Below, piece by piece: positions 9,630 through 18,182 of a stretch of 64,000 nucleotides of DNA. The stretch comes from Aurantibacillus circumpalustris (GTDB lineage Bacteria > Bacteroidota > Bacteroidia > B-17B0 > Aurantibacillaceae): the NCBI RefSeq assembly GCF_029625215.1, contig NZ_CP121197.1:186001-250000 (forward strand), written 5' to 3'. The position numbers and the translations under genes were made by a program. Position 1 is the first letter of the stretch. The number at the start of each line of letters is the position of its first letter. A model generated the notes under the pieces. The model had not been told where the DNA came from and made no database searches. It worked only from the letters and a program-made list of their open reading frames with translations.

Positions 9630-10369
9630 AAAAACTGTAATATTTTACGCAATGGCTTTAAGTACAAGGTATAAAACCTTGGCTTAAGGCCATTTTCTTC
9701 CCAGGCTTTACGGTCTTCCATATTGGCCTTAAACCGATTTAATACACTTACATTACTCTTACCTCCAACACGCATTTTCACAGTGTACTCTGGTAAATAA
9801 GAAATGCTTATTTTGTTTTTTTTTATGAACCGCAACATCAATTCGTAATCAGCAGCACTTTTAAACTGGATATTAAATTTTCCGAGTTTTTGATAGATTT
9901 CCCTTTTTACAAAAAAAGTTGGGTGTGGAGGCATCCAACCGTTGATGAAAGAACCAGCTTTGTATTCTCCACTCTTCCATTTACGAATTATTTTATCAGC
10001 ATTTGTTTTATCCACGTAATACAAATCGCTGTATACAGAATCAGACTTATTTTTTAAAAAACAATCGGCATATTTTTGAATAACATTATTATCAATATAA
10101 AAATCATCAGAATGTATCATACCAATAACATCACCGGTAGCCATTTCAATTCCCTTATTTAACGCGTCATACAAACCATTGTCACTTTCCGAAACAATTT
10201 TATGAATGTTAGGTTTATATTTTTCAATGACGTTTAATGTGTTGTCAGTTGACCCTCCATCTACAATGATGTATTCAATGTTCTTATATGTTTGTTCAAT
10301 CACCGAACGAATAGTTTGTTCGATGGTGGACTCAGAATTAAAAGTAATTGTTATGATAGAAATTTTCAA
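9626..10369 (-). CDS. Glycosyltransferase family 2
   Basis: A 247-residue GT-A glycosyltransferase of family 2. The N-terminus MKISIITITFNSESTIEQTI, the nucleotide-binding stretch IIVDGGSTDNT (about residues 33-43), SESDNGLYDALNKG and the metal-binding motif HSDD (about 85-88) are all present. No membrane segment follows, so it is cytosolic or peripheral. It probably transfers a sugar during lipooligosaccharide or other surface glycan assembly. Its ATG overlaps the stop of the upstream HAD phosphatase by 4 bp, making it the last gene of the gmhA-hddC-gmhB-like operon. The donor and acceptor cannot be told from sequence. Confidence 0.85.
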   Translation of the reverse strand: MKISIITITFNSESTIEQTIRSVIEQTYKNIEYIIVDGGSTDNTLNVIEKYKPNIHKIVSESDNGLYDALNKGIEMATGDVIGMIHSDDFYIDNNVIQKYADCFLKNKSDSVYSDLYYVDKTNADKIIRKWKSGEYKAGSFINGWMPPHPTFFVKREIYQKLGKFNIQFKSAADYELMLRFIKKNKISISYLPEYTVKMRVGGKSNVSVLNRFKANMEDRKAWEENGLKPRFYTLYLKPLRKILQFF

Positions 10370-10920
10370 TGCGCGTTTTGTAAATTTATAACTAAGTCAT
10401 TTAATGACTTAAAATGAAAATCTATTTTTAAGTCTTCTTTTTTTTCTTCGGATATGAAAATAGTTTTCATGCCTGCTGTTCTTCCAAACTCCATATCACT
10501 CATGCTATCACCAATAATAATGCTTTTTTTAAAATCTATTTCTGGAAAATCTTTTTGAGCATTCAAGGCCATTCCAATACCAGGTTTACGTGTTGGATGA
10601 TTTTCAGCATTTAAATAAGGTGAAAAATAAACTTTATCAATTTTTCCTCCGTGATATGCAATTTCATAGAGCATGTTTTTATGAATGAGCTCCAAATCCT
10701 CAACTCTATAAAGACGTTTGCCAATTCCCTGTTGATTGGTAACGATAACTAATTTCCCAAACACAGAACTTAAATATTTAATAGCGTCAATACTCCCCTC
10801 TAAAAATTCGAACTCAATCCAATGTTTCACGTAGTCGTTCTCCAGCTTTTTATTTATAACGCCATCGCGATCTAAAAAAAGAGTCCAACTTCTATCTATA
10901 TTTAAATTCTTTAAAGTCAT
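10366..10920 (-). CDS. gmhB: HAD-IIIA phosphatase, GmhB-like (heptose bisphosphate phosphatase)
   Basis: About 184 residues from the ATG at 10920. HAD motif I is LFLDRDGVIN, motif II VTNQQGIGK, motif III the Lys in TRKPGIGM, motif IV IIIGDSMSDMEFG. Position in an operon with gmhA and hddC indicates D-glycero-D-manno-heptose 1,7-bisphosphate 7-phosphatase. The zinc-binding cysteine loop of enterobacterial GmhB is absent here (YFSPYLNAENHPTRKPG contains no Cys), so this belongs to a non-zinc subgroup. An in-frame start at 10980 would overlap hddC by 89 bp. The chosen start overlaps it by 29 bp and places motif I about 15 residues in, the usual spacing. Confidence 0.75.
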   Translation of the reverse strand: MTLKNLNIDRSWTLFLDRDGVINKKLENDYVKHWIEFEFLEGSIDAIKYLSSVFGKLVIVTNQQGIGKRLYRVEDLELIHKNMLYEIAYHGGKIDKVYFSPYLNAENHPTRKPGIGMALNAQKDFPEIDFKKSIIIGDSMSDMEFGRTAGMKTIFISEEKKEDLKIDFHFKSLNDLVINLQNAH

Positions 10921-11605
10921 CTTGCGCTTTTTTGTAATCCTCTGGCACTCCAATATCAATGAAATAGCCATTAAATTCAAATCCTTTTATTTTAAGTTTA
11001 TTAAGTTGTTTTTCGAAAAAATCTTTTTCAATCGAGAAATTGGTATTTGAGGGATTTGTTTTTAGATATACTTCTTTATTCAAAATATAAACTCCTCCGT
11101 TTATAAGACCTTTACTTTCAACGTTCACCTTTTCTTTAAAGGAAATAATTCGGTCATTTTTATCTGTTTCTATGGCACCGTAACGAGAAGCGTTTTCGAC
11201 TTTTCTAAGGGCAATAGAAAATTGCGATAATTCGTTTACATGTAATCTAAAAAACTCGTGAATATCCACATCAAATAAAGAATCACCGTTGAGCACCAAA
11301 GCATAGTCGTCCTTGCAGCTTTCCATCCCGAGACGAATGCCGCCACCTGTTCCCAGAGCTATCTCTTCAACTACATATTTAATTTGAAGTCCATTGTACT
11401 CCGATTTGTAATATTCCTTTATTTTATCTGAAAGATATCCAACCGAAAGAATTATATTTTTTATACCATAGTGCTTTAAATAATTTAATTGATAATTGAG
11501 AAAGGGATGCTGATTGATTGGTGCCATTGGCTTTGGTAAATCAGAGACAACGCTTTGTAGGCGTGTGCCAAATCCTCCGGCGAGTATGATAGCGGTTCGA
11601 AGCAT
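10892..11605 (-). CDS. hddC: Heptose-1-phosphate guanylyltransferase-like nucleotidyltransferase (HddC)
   Basis: A 237-residue NTP-transferase (PF00483). The nucleotide-binding motif LAGGFGTRLQSVVSDLPKPMAPI sits at residues 8-30, with LNGDSLFD (metal-binding Asp, about 107-114) and INGGVYILN later. The KPMAPI variant is typical of sugar-1-phosphate guanylyl/cytidylyltransferases such as HddC. Between gmhA (7 bp upstream gap) and the GmhB-like gene, the expected reaction is D-glycero-alpha-D-manno-heptose 1-phosphate plus GTP to GDP-heptose. Substrate choice is inferred from context; a mannose-1-phosphate guanylyltransferase is an alternative. Confidence 0.75.
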   Translation of the reverse strand: MLRTAIILAGGFGTRLQSVVSDLPKPMAPINQHPFLNYQLNYLKHYGIKNIILSVGYLSDKIKEYYKSEYNGLQIKYVVEEIALGTGGGIRLGMESCKDDYALVLNGDSLFDVDIHEFFRLHVNELSQFSIALRKVENASRYGAIETDKNDRIISFKEKVNVESKGLINGGVYILNKEVYLKTNPSNTNFSIEKDFFEKQLNKLKIKGFEFNGYFIDIGVPEDYKKAQDDFKEFKYR

Positions 11606-11611
11606 TCTGAA

Positions 11612-12193
11612 TTATTTCTTAGGAAATAAATTCATTTCAACCATCTCACAAATTGTATGTCCTAAAAGCATATGACACTCTTGTATCCTAGGGGTATCTT
11701 TACTTGGAATATTAATCAAGTATTTGCACAAGTCTTTCATTTTCCCTCCCGTTTCTCCAGTAAACCCAATAGTAATTACACCCAGTTCATTCGCTTTTTC
11801 AAAAGCTTTAACAACGTTTGCACTGTTGCCGCTAGTACTAAGACCAAAAAGAATATCTCCCTTTTTACCCATGGCTTCAACTAAGCGACTATATATAACA
11901 TCGTAACTATAATCATTTGCAACAGCCGTTGTATAGCTTGTATTTACGTGTAAGGCTTCTGAAAATAAAGGTGGGCGGTCGTAATAAAACCTGCCACTTA
12001 ATTCAGCCGCTAAATGCTGGCAGTCGGCTGCACTGCCTCCATTTCCGCACCAAAGAACTTTTCCTCCCTGCTTATAGCTTGAGCAAATGTCCTGAACAAT
12101 AGCGTCGATCAAAGAAAGTAAAGCTGTGTTAGATAATAAAGATGTTTTCAGATCAATCGAGGTCTGAATCTTTGATTTAATGAAATCTATCAT
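11612..12193 (-). CDS. gmhA: Sedoheptulose-7-phosphate isomerase (GmhA), SIS domain
   Basis: A 193-residue SIS-domain protein of normal GmhA length. The motifs VLWCGNGGSAADCQHLAAELSGRF (about 45-68), ANDYSYDVIYSRLVEAMG and GLSTSGNSANVVKA match the isomerase active site. It converts sedoheptulose 7-phosphate to D-glycero-D-manno-heptose 7-phosphate, the first committed step of heptose synthesis for LPS or S-layer glycans. It is the first gene of the operon. The upstream 247 bp (12194-12440) are very AT-rich and contain the promoters for this gene and the divergent comB, but I could not assign boxes confidently. Confidence 0.88.
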   Translation of the reverse strand: MIDFIKSKIQTSIDLKTSLLSNTALLSLIDAIVQDICSSYKQGGKVLWCGNGGSAADCQHLAAELSGRFYYDRPPLFSEALHVNTSYTTAVANDYSYDVIYSRLVEAMGKKGDILFGLSTSGNSANVVKAFEKANELGVITIGFTGETGGKMKDLCKYLINIPSKDTPRIQECHMLLGHTICEMVEMNLFPKK

Positions 12194-12440
12194 GGCTTAA
12201 ATTTATGTTTTTTTAAGCACAAATAATTATACAAACTTTTAATTTTTAAATGTTCAAGTTCATTTAATAATCTTGTACAAACACACGTATTTACTTTGTT
12301 ATAACAATTCTGAATTGGAAACTGGAAGTATAAAAATAAGAATTTCAGAATAATCAATAAAAATGTTATGTTTGTTAGAGAAATAAGCATTCTTCTGTCG
12401 TGCACTTAAAGGAATGATTATTCATCTATAAAAACTGAAT

Positions 12441-13151
12441 ATGAATATCGAAGTTTGTTTTAGTCCCCAGGCCTACCCTCTATTTCACAATCCCGATTCT
12501 GTTGTTGTTGTTATTGATATTTTGCGGGCGTCTTCTGCAATCACTACCGCTTTTTTTAACGGAGTTGCTAAAATGATTCCGGTATCTACAATTGAAGAAG
12601 CGCAAAAATATAAGAATGATGGATTTTTAGTAGCAGCCGAGCGGAATGCAGAAATCGTAGAAGGATTTGATTTAGGGAACAGTCCGTTTGGTTATATGAG
12701 TTCCAAGTTAAAAGGCAAAACAATTGCAATAACTACTACGAATGGCACCCAAGCGATTGAAGCAGCAAAAGATGCACATAAGGTAATAATTGGAAGCTTC
12801 TTAAATCTTGATGCCGTAATTGCTTTTCTTAAAAAAGAAAATAGAGATATTGTTTTTTTATGTGCAGGCTGGAAAAACAAATTTAATCTTGAAGATACAC
12901 TTTATGCTGGTGCTGTGGCTGAGGAGTTAATTCACAAATACGACTTTAGCTCTAACTGCGACTCTGCCATTGCCGCAATGGAATTGTATAAAATTGCAAA
13001 GCACGACCTATACGGATTCTTAGCCAATTCTTCGCACCGAAACAGATTAGAAAAACTAAACCTCGAACGTGATATCCGTTACTGCTTAAGCTCTAATCAG
13101 TGCCCTGTAGTGCCAGTAATGGAAAACGGTGTACTAATTAAAGGATCTTAA
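12441..13151 (+). CDS. comB: 2-phosphosulfolactate phosphatase (ComB)
   Basis: A 236-residue ComB-family enzyme: Mg-dependent hydrolysis of 2-phosphosulfolactate to sulfolactate. Family features seen are VVVVIDILRASSAITTAF (about 20-37), AAERNAEIVEGFDLGNSPF and TIAITTTNGTQAIEAA (about 94-109). It is the second enzyme of the sulfolactate route known from coenzyme M biosynthesis. Bacteroidota do not make coenzyme M by that archaeal route, so here it probably feeds another sulfonate. The partner comA lies 9 kb away on the other strand (21814-22605). It stands alone on the plus strand. Confidence 0.88.
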   Translation: MNIEVCFSPQAYPLFHNPDSVVVVIDILRASSAITTAFFNGVAKMIPVSTIEEAQKYKNDGFLVAAERNAEIVEGFDLGNSPFGYMSSKLKGKTIAITTTNGTQAIEAAKDAHKVIIGSFLNLDAVIAFLKKENRDIVFLCAGWKNKFNLEDTLYAGAVAEELIHKYDFSSNCDSAIAAMELYKIAKHDLYGFLANSSHRNRLEKLNLERDIRYCLSSNQCPVVPVMENGVLIKGS

Positions 13152-13172
13152 AGGAATATTTCTTCTATACGA

Positions 13173-13335
13173 TTATATTTTATAAAGTTCGCTAATGATT
13201 AATTCACCAGTAACACGCGAATCTTTTTCGATACCTATAATTGATTTTCGATCATAATAGCATTCTCCATTTATAAAACCAGAGCTTTGAATTAGCTTTA
13301 AATGCTACAGTCTTTAATTCTTTTCGTTTATTCAT
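13173..13335 (-). pseudogene. Possible frameshifted small gene (about 53 residues)
   Basis: The ATG at 13335 opens MNKRKELKTVAFKANSK. The reading then continues coherently in the next frame as SSGFINGECYYDRKSIIGIE and KDSRVTGELIISELYKI, ending at TAA 13173-13175. The span of 163 bp is one base off a multiple of three, so a single-base indel near 13285-13295 would join the halves. I do not recognise the family. It could be a relic, a sequencing error in a real small gene, or chance. Confidence 0.3.
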
Positions 13336-13516
13336 AGTCCTATTCGGACAATTTAAAAATCCGTCGATTATTACGGCTGTTTAAGTAAGGATATTCACTC
13401 TGTTTCACCGTAAAAATCTATCTATAATATTCTGATTTAGAGCAATATCTGTAGCAATAGAAGAGCAACTGTGAGTATTAGTGAATACTTGATAAATCTG
13501 TAATTGATCTAAATCG

Positions 13517-13548
13517 TTGTTTACTTATTCTTTAAATGAATAGTTTTG
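13517..13548 (+). promoter_or_regulatory. Promoter of the LytTR response regulator
   Basis: TTG at 13517-13519, a 21-bp spacer and a perfect TAGTTTTG at 13541-13548 match the Bacteroidota housekeeping promoter. Transcription should start near 13555, so translation cannot start at the in-frame ATG at 13546 and must use the ATG at 13573. Confidence 0.6.
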
Positions 13549-13572
13549 ACATACCTAAATACCCTTAAATTA

Positions 13573-14310
13573 ATGAAAGCCTTAATAATTGACGATAACA
13601 AGATTAACCGTCTTTATCTTAAAACACTTTTAGAAAAAAGTTTTCCAGTAATAAAAAAAATTGATGAAGCCGGAACCGTTTCTGCGTCTAAACTCTTAAT
13701 TGAAAGCACTGATTACGATGTTATATTTTTAGAAATCGAATTAAAAGACGGAATGGGCTTTGAAGTTTTAAAAGAAATAAAAGATTTCGTTCATGTAGTT
13801 GTAGTTACTAACCGAAAAGAACATGCCATACAAGCTATTAAGCATAGTGTTATCGATTATCTTCTTAAGCCAGTTGACTTAAATGAAATGAAAATTGCTC
13901 TATCAAGGATTGTAAAACTTGCAGGAAAACAAGAAACATCAAAAAAACCAAGTTCTGGTAGTGACTACCCAAGAACGAGTGTCTTTGAGGAAAGTGCCAT
14001 TATGATCAACTTTAAGAATCAGTGTAAAGCTTTAAATAAAAAAGATATTTTATTTATTAAAGCGCTCGGAAAATATTCAGAAATTCATGTAATAAATAAA
14101 TCACACTACACCTCGTATAAAAACTTAAAAGAATTTGAATATGCCATGACCGATACTTTTGTTCGTACACATCATTCTTACTTAGTGAATTTAGAGTCTA
14201 TTGTCTCATACTCCCGTGAAACATCGCAGGTAGAGCTTTGTAATGGCATTTTTATTCCAGTATCTGTTCGCAAAAGAGAAGAATTGTTTAAGAAATTTAA
14301 AGTATTTTAA
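13573..14310 (+). CDS. LytTR-family response regulator with atypical receiver (Asp to Glu)
   Basis: About 245 residues. The receiver domain (1-120) has the acidic pair Asp7-Asp8 (IIDDNK), Thr79 (VVVVTN) and Lys99 (YLLKPVD). At the phospho-acceptor position, normally FLD, the codon is GAA: Glu54 in DVIFLEIELKDG. Glu often mimics phospho-Asp, so the protein may be locked on or controlled by something other than phosphorylation. Residues about 145-245 are a LytTR DNA-binding domain (ILFIKALGKYSEIHV, FVRTHHSYLVNL, FIPVSVRKREEL). No histidine kinase is adjacent. The start is chosen from the promoter and from the MKALIIDDNK opening. Confidence 0.85.
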   Translation: MKALIIDDNKINRLYLKTLLEKSFPVIKKIDEAGTVSASKLLIESTDYDVIFLEIELKDGMGFEVLKEIKDFVHVVVVTNRKEHAIQAIKHSVIDYLLKPVDLNEMKIALSRIVKLAGKQETSKKPSSGSDYPRTSVFEESAIMINFKNQCKALNKKDILFIKALGKYSEIHVINKSHYTSYKNLKEFEYAMTDTFVRTHHSYLVNLESIVSYSRETSQVELCNGIFIPVSVRKREELFKKFKVF

Positions 14311-14323
14311 TCTCTTCTGTAAT

Positions 14324-15523
14324 TTACTTTCTTGTCATTGTATCTGGATTCTTGGAAGCTTTTTTACTTCCATCGTACAATTCAAATTTTAAGTACCTGC
14401 ATTCTAAAGACCCATTAAAAACATGTATACGTCTTGAAGGCCGTAATCCTATACTTTTTATAGCCTCAGGACTACTTGTGATTATCCAGGCATTAAATCC
14501 TTTAAAATCTTTTTTAAGCTTGTTTCCGATTTCTTTATAGAGGTTTTCTATTTCAGCAACAGGTATTCTTTCCCCATAAGGCGGATTCAAAATTACAACG
14601 CCTGCTTGTCTTGGAGGCGTTATATCGAAAAACGATTCTTGAGTACAAGTAATTACATCATCTACCTTTGCGTTTTTTGTATTAATCTTTGCCTTTTTAA
14701 GTGTAGGGAAATCAATGTCGTTCGCGATAATTTCTACCTTATCGTTTCTAATTTTGTTGATACTACTTTCGTAGATGGTATCATATGTTTTCTCATCAAA
14801 ATTTCGCCAGCGCATAAAACCAAATTCATTTCTATAATAACCTGGAGGAATATTGTTTGCCCAAAGAGCTGCTTCAATAGCAATAGTGCCCGCACCACAC
14901 ATACCATCCACTAAAAGATGATGTTTTTCCCAACCGCTTAATTTTACTAAACCCGCAGCAAGAACCTCTTTCATTGGTGCTTCATTAATATCGGAACGGT
15001 AACCACGCTTGTATAAAGGATCCCCACTACTATCAATGTTTAACGAGACTTCGTTCTTATAAATATGTACATACAATTTAAAAGCAGGGTGTAATAAATC
15101 TACATCGGGTCGACTACCAGTTTTATCACGGAAACGGTCAACAATTCCATCTTTCACTTTTTGCGATACAAACTGGCTGTGTGTAAAATTCTCAGAGTTA
15201 AGAACACTTTCCACCATTAAGGTATCACTATTCGAAATAAAACGTTCCCAGTCGATTAATTTAATGTTATCGTATAACTCCTGTTCGTTATTCGCCTCAA
15301 ATTTTGCGATTGGAACAATAACTTTTAATGCTGTGTGCAAACAAAGATTAGCCTTATATAAAAAACCAATATCACCTACAACCGAAACGCCACGTTTGAA
15401 TTCAGTAATGTCTTTGCCTCCTAATTGCAATAGCTCTTTTGCAAGAATTTCTTCCAATCCGAAAAAAGTAGTGACCTTCATTTCAAAATCACCTGTATGC
15501 GTATAATCGTAACTAATCTTCAT
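14324..15523 (-). CDS. THUMP-domain class I SAM-dependent RNA methyltransferase (RlmL/YpsC type)
   Basis: A 399-residue protein with an N-terminal ferredoxin-like/THUMP region (about 15-165, FFGLEEILAKELLQLG and HPAFKLYVHIYKNEVSLNID) and a Rossmann methyltransferase (about 185-385). The SAM loop is DGMCGAGTIAIEAAL and the catalytic motif NPPYGERIP, the N-P-P-Y form used by base N2-methyltransferases. The expected product is m2G in 23S rRNA or another RNA. The ATG at 15523 overlaps the upstream bestrophin stop by 11 bp. An internal Met at 15481 (MKVTTFFG) is an alternative start that fits family length slightly better. It is the last gene of the rocD-bestrophin-methyltransferase operon. Confidence 0.85.
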   Translation of the reverse strand: MKISYDYTHTGDFEMKVTTFFGLEEILAKELLQLGGKDITEFKRGVSVVGDIGFLYKANLCLHTALKVIVPIAKFEANNEQELYDNIKLIDWERFISNSDTLMVESVLNSENFTHSQFVSQKVKDGIVDRFRDKTGSRPDVDLLHPAFKLYVHIYKNEVSLNIDSSGDPLYKRGYRSDINEAPMKEVLAAGLVKLSGWEKHHLLVDGMCGAGTIAIEAALWANNIPPGYYRNEFGFMRWRNFDEKTYDTIYESSINKIRNDKVEIIANDIDFPTLKKAKINTKNAKVDDVITCTQESFFDITPPRQAGVVILNPPYGERIPVAEIENLYKEIGNKLKKDFKGFNAWIITSSPEAIKSIGLRPSRRIHVFNGSLECRYLKFELYDGSKKASKNPDTMTRK

Positions 15524-16394
15524 CTCCTAATAATATTTCACGTACGTTTTCTTTTATCTTAACAGACAATTCATCTGTTGGTAAATCGTTAGAGTCTGTT
15601 CCAAAAGGATCTTCAATTTCTTCACTAATTAATTCGAGTGATGCAAAAGCGTAAAACATTATCATTACAATGGGTATTGACCAGTACCCAATGGTCAATC
15701 CAAAAGAAACTGGCATCGTAATAATATAAAGAAAAATCATTTTCTTTATAAAAATACTATATGAATATGGAATTGGAGTGTTTTTAATTCGCTCGCAAGC
15801 CCCACAAATATCAGTGAATTGATTTAAGTTTTCACTGAGTACCAAATAATCGTTTTGTGTGTGAGAATTTTTTTTTGTGATTTCCAGACAGTATTCTGTT
15901 AGTTGGCGAGCTATGTAATTTGGCTTATGCGAAACTTTTTTAAAATTTTCTTCCGTTAATACGGGACTAAATTTTATATCCTCTAGAGTATTTCTATTTC
16001 TTAAATGCTCTTTTAAAGCGAATGGAAAATTGCTGATGAGGCTATGTAATTGAGATCGGGAGGCTATATCACTTTTTGACACCAACGCATTTAACTTAAT
16101 AGCAAGATTTCTGGTATTGTTAACCAAAGCCCCCCAAAGTTTGCGACCTTCCCACCAACGGTCGTAAGCAGTATTGATTCTGAAAACCAATACCATTGAA
16201 ATTATAAAACCTGCTATTTGATGAAAAATTGTTAAGGTTGGAATCTCTAAATCCAAATATTTTTTTTCAATAAAACAAACCGCCCAGGTTACAATACCCA
16301 AAAGGCTCATAGTAGGAAACAGAATACGAAAGGTATCCGACTTATGAAATTGAACGATAAGTTTGAACCAATCTTTCGGATTATAGCTTACCAT
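15513..16394 (-). CDS. Bestrophin-family (UPF0187) anion channel
   Basis: A 293-residue membrane protein of the bestrophin/RFP-TM family (PF01062). The N-terminal helix DWFKLIVQFHKSDTFRILF, the following hydrophobic segments, FRINTAYDRWWEGRKLWGALVNNTRNLA (about 72-99) and the C-terminal motif ISEEIEDPFGTDSNDLPTDEL (about 256-276) are hallmark features. Prokaryotic members form pentameric ion channels in the inner membrane; ion choice varies. It is 5 bp downstream of rocD and overlaps the next gene, so the three genes are probably co-transcribed. Confidence 0.88.
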   Translation of the reverse strand: MVSYNPKDWFKLIVQFHKSDTFRILFPTMSLLGIVTWAVCFIEKKYLDLEIPTLTIFHQIAGFIISMVLVFRINTAYDRWWEGRKLWGALVNNTRNLAIKLNALVSKSDIASRSQLHSLISNFPFALKEHLRNRNTLEDIKFSPVLTEENFKKVSHKPNYIARQLTEYCLEITKKNSHTQNDYLVLSENLNQFTDICGACERIKNTPIPYSYSIFIKKMIFLYIITMPVSFGLTIGYWSIPIVMIMFYAFASLELISEEIEDPFGTDSNDLPTDELSVKIKENVREILLGDED

Positions 16395-16399
16395 TTAAA

Positions 16400-17632
16400 T
16401 TAATCGAAGGATAAAATAACTTTTCTAATAATAGCAACACATTCCATTAATTGCTCTTTGGTAATAACAAGTGGTGGCGCAAAACGAATAATATCTCCAT
16501 GTGTAGGTTTCGCTAAAAGTCCATTCTCTGCAAACTTCACACACACATCCCAAGCCGTTTTGCCATTTTTTTCTTTTATTACGATGGCATTGAATAAACC
16601 TCTTCCTCGCACTAAAGTAACAATATCCGTTTCCTTAACTAGTTTATTCATTTCCTCGCGAAAAATAATTCCAAGTTTTTCTGAGTTTTCAGCAAGCTTT
16701 TCGTCTTTTAAAACTTTTAATGCTTCCATGGCAACGGCACAAGCTAATGGATTTCCACCATAGGTACTTCCATGCTCACCCGGCTTAATAGTTAACATAA
16801 CTTCATCGTTTGCTAACACGGCACTAACTGGTAACAAACCTCCGCTTAATGCCTTGCCTAAAATTAAAATGTCTGGTTTTACATCTTCGTGATCGCAAGC
16901 TAACATTTTTCCCGTTCTTGCTAAACCGGTTTGCACTTCGTCGGCAATAAACAAGACGTTATACTTATCACAAAGAGCTCTTACGCCTTTCAAATACCCT
17001 TCATTTGGCACAACAACTCCCGCTTCACCTTGTATTGGCTCTACCATAAAAGCCGCAGTATTCGGATCTTTAATAGATGCCTCCAAAGCTGCAAGGTCAT
17101 TGTACTCTACTAATTCATAGCCTGGTAAAAAAGGCCCGAAACCATTCGTACTGCTTGGATCGCTGCTTGCAGAAATTGCAGCTAAAGTTCTTCCCCAAAA
17201 ATTTCCTTTTGCGAAAACCATTTTTGCTTGATTTTCTTTAACACCTTTAACATCATAGGCCCAACGACGCGCTAATTTTAAAGCCGTTTCACCACCTTCA
17301 ACACCTGTATTCATTGGTAAAACTTTATCGTAACCAAAATAAGAAGTAATGTATTTTTCGTATTCACCCAAAACCGAATTATAAAACGCACGAGATGTTA
17401 ACGTAAGTTTTTGAGCTTGCGTAGTTAAGGCTTTGATAATACGGGGATGACAATGTCCTTGGTTTACCGCACTATACGCAGCCAAAAAATCGAAGTACTT
17501 TTTTCCGTCAACATCCCAAACGTAAACACCCTCCCCCCTATCTAATACAACCGGAATAGGATGGTAATTGTGTGCTCCGAAAGTATCTTCTAATTCCATT
17601 AAATGGGTACTCTTTGTCCCTGTCTCAATCAT
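16400..17632 (-). CDS. rocD: Ornithine aminotransferase
   Basis: A 410-residue class III PLP-dependent aminotransferase. Ornithine-specific features include [38 protein letters not shown] near the N-terminus, [19 protein letters not shown], and [18 protein letters not shown] followed by [12 protein letters not shown], with the PLP lysine at about 258. It interconverts ornithine plus 2-oxoglutarate with glutamate semialdehyde plus glutamate, linking arginine and proline metabolism in the cytosol. Length matches the family. It is the first gene of an operon with a bestrophin and an RNA methyltransferase, to which no functional link is obvious. Confidence 0.93.
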   Translation of the reverse strand: MIETGTKSTHLMELEDTFGAHNYHPIPVVLDRGEGVYVWDVDGKKYFDFLAAYSAVNQGHCHPRIIKALTTQAQKLTLTSRAFYNSVLGEYEKYITSYFGYDKVLPMNTGVEGGETALKLARRWAYDVKGVKENQAKMVFAKGNFWGRTLAAISASSDPSSTNGFGPFLPGYELVEYNDLAALEASIKDPNTAAFMVEPIQGEAGVVVPNEGYLKGVRALCDKYNVLFIADEVQTGLARTGKMLACDHEDVKPDILILGKALSGGLLPVSAVLANDEVMLTIKPGEHGSTYGGNPLACAVAMEALKVLKDEKLAENSEKLGIIFREEMNKLVKETDIVTLVRGRGLFNAIVIKEKNGKTAWDVCVKFAENGLLAKPTHGDIIRFAPPLVITKEQLMECVAIIRKVILSFD

Positions 17633-17736
17633 GCTAATAATTTTAGTACGTAAATATACTAAAAAAGGCTAGGAATTTAAACCATTAAAGGCTTGTGTTT
17701 TAACCGTAATACCAACAAAATAAGGCTAATTACACT

Positions 17737-18105
17737 TTATGAAGCGCAAGCTAACTTCATAAAATATAACAGTTCTTCGTTTACATCTTCGGTATAGAGC
17801 ATTCTAAAATGATGATTAAATTGAAGGTTATCTCCAGGCACCTGCGCTATTCTCCAGAAACACAAATTGTCGCTATAAGATTCTTTAAAAGGAAACACTA
17901 CGTGAATAAAATTTTTCCCTATTTGCGTTATCCAGGCAATCCGTCTTTTTTCATTAGATACACCTATCATTGTTTTGGTTGCATGCAGCTTTATTTCGCC
18001 AACTTTATTAAATTTTTTTACAAAGTGATTTAATAAAACAAGGCTGAATTCTGATTTTCCAACTATGAATTTTGCAATTTCTTTTTCATTCAATTGTTTT
18101 TCCAT
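17737..18105 (-). CDS. Small conserved-type protein, DUF5655-like
   Basis: A 122-residue soluble protein. The pattern of a helical start, LNHFVKKFNKVGEIKLHATKTMIGV and the strand-rich middle (RRIAWITQIGKNFIHVVFPF) resembles DUF5655, often found in proteins of unknown or DNA-transport-related function. I am unsure of that match. It is rich in basic and aromatic residues, with no signal peptide or membrane segment. It is single-gene and divergent from the DUF1624 gene, with 77 bp between the starts. Confidence 0.55.
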   Translation of the reverse strand: MEKQLNEKEIAKFIVGKSEFSLVLLNHFVKKFNKVGEIKLHATKTMIGVSNEKRRIAWITQIGKNFIHVVFPFKESYSDNLCFWRIAQVPGDNLQFNHHFRMLYTEDVNEELLYFMKLACAS

Positions 18106-18182
18106 TATTTTCTTAGCCTTGTTTAAAAGTAGTAAATGATTTTATAATCCGTTCAAGATTCAAATTCATTATATTTATAAGA

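Larger units (their letters stand above)
13152..13572. other. 421-bp gap with a possible gene relic and the LytTR gene promoter
   Basis: This stretch has no intact gene. On the minus strand 13173-13335 reads as a short protein broken by one frameshift (separate entry). The right end holds the promoter of the response regulator. Between about 13336 and 13510 I see no structure. Confidence 0.5.

Noticed and set aside
12190-12405. Small minus-strand reading frame upstream of gmhA
   Set aside because: Low-complexity, AT-driven sequence with no protein-like pattern, overlapping the gmhA start; treated as leader DNA.
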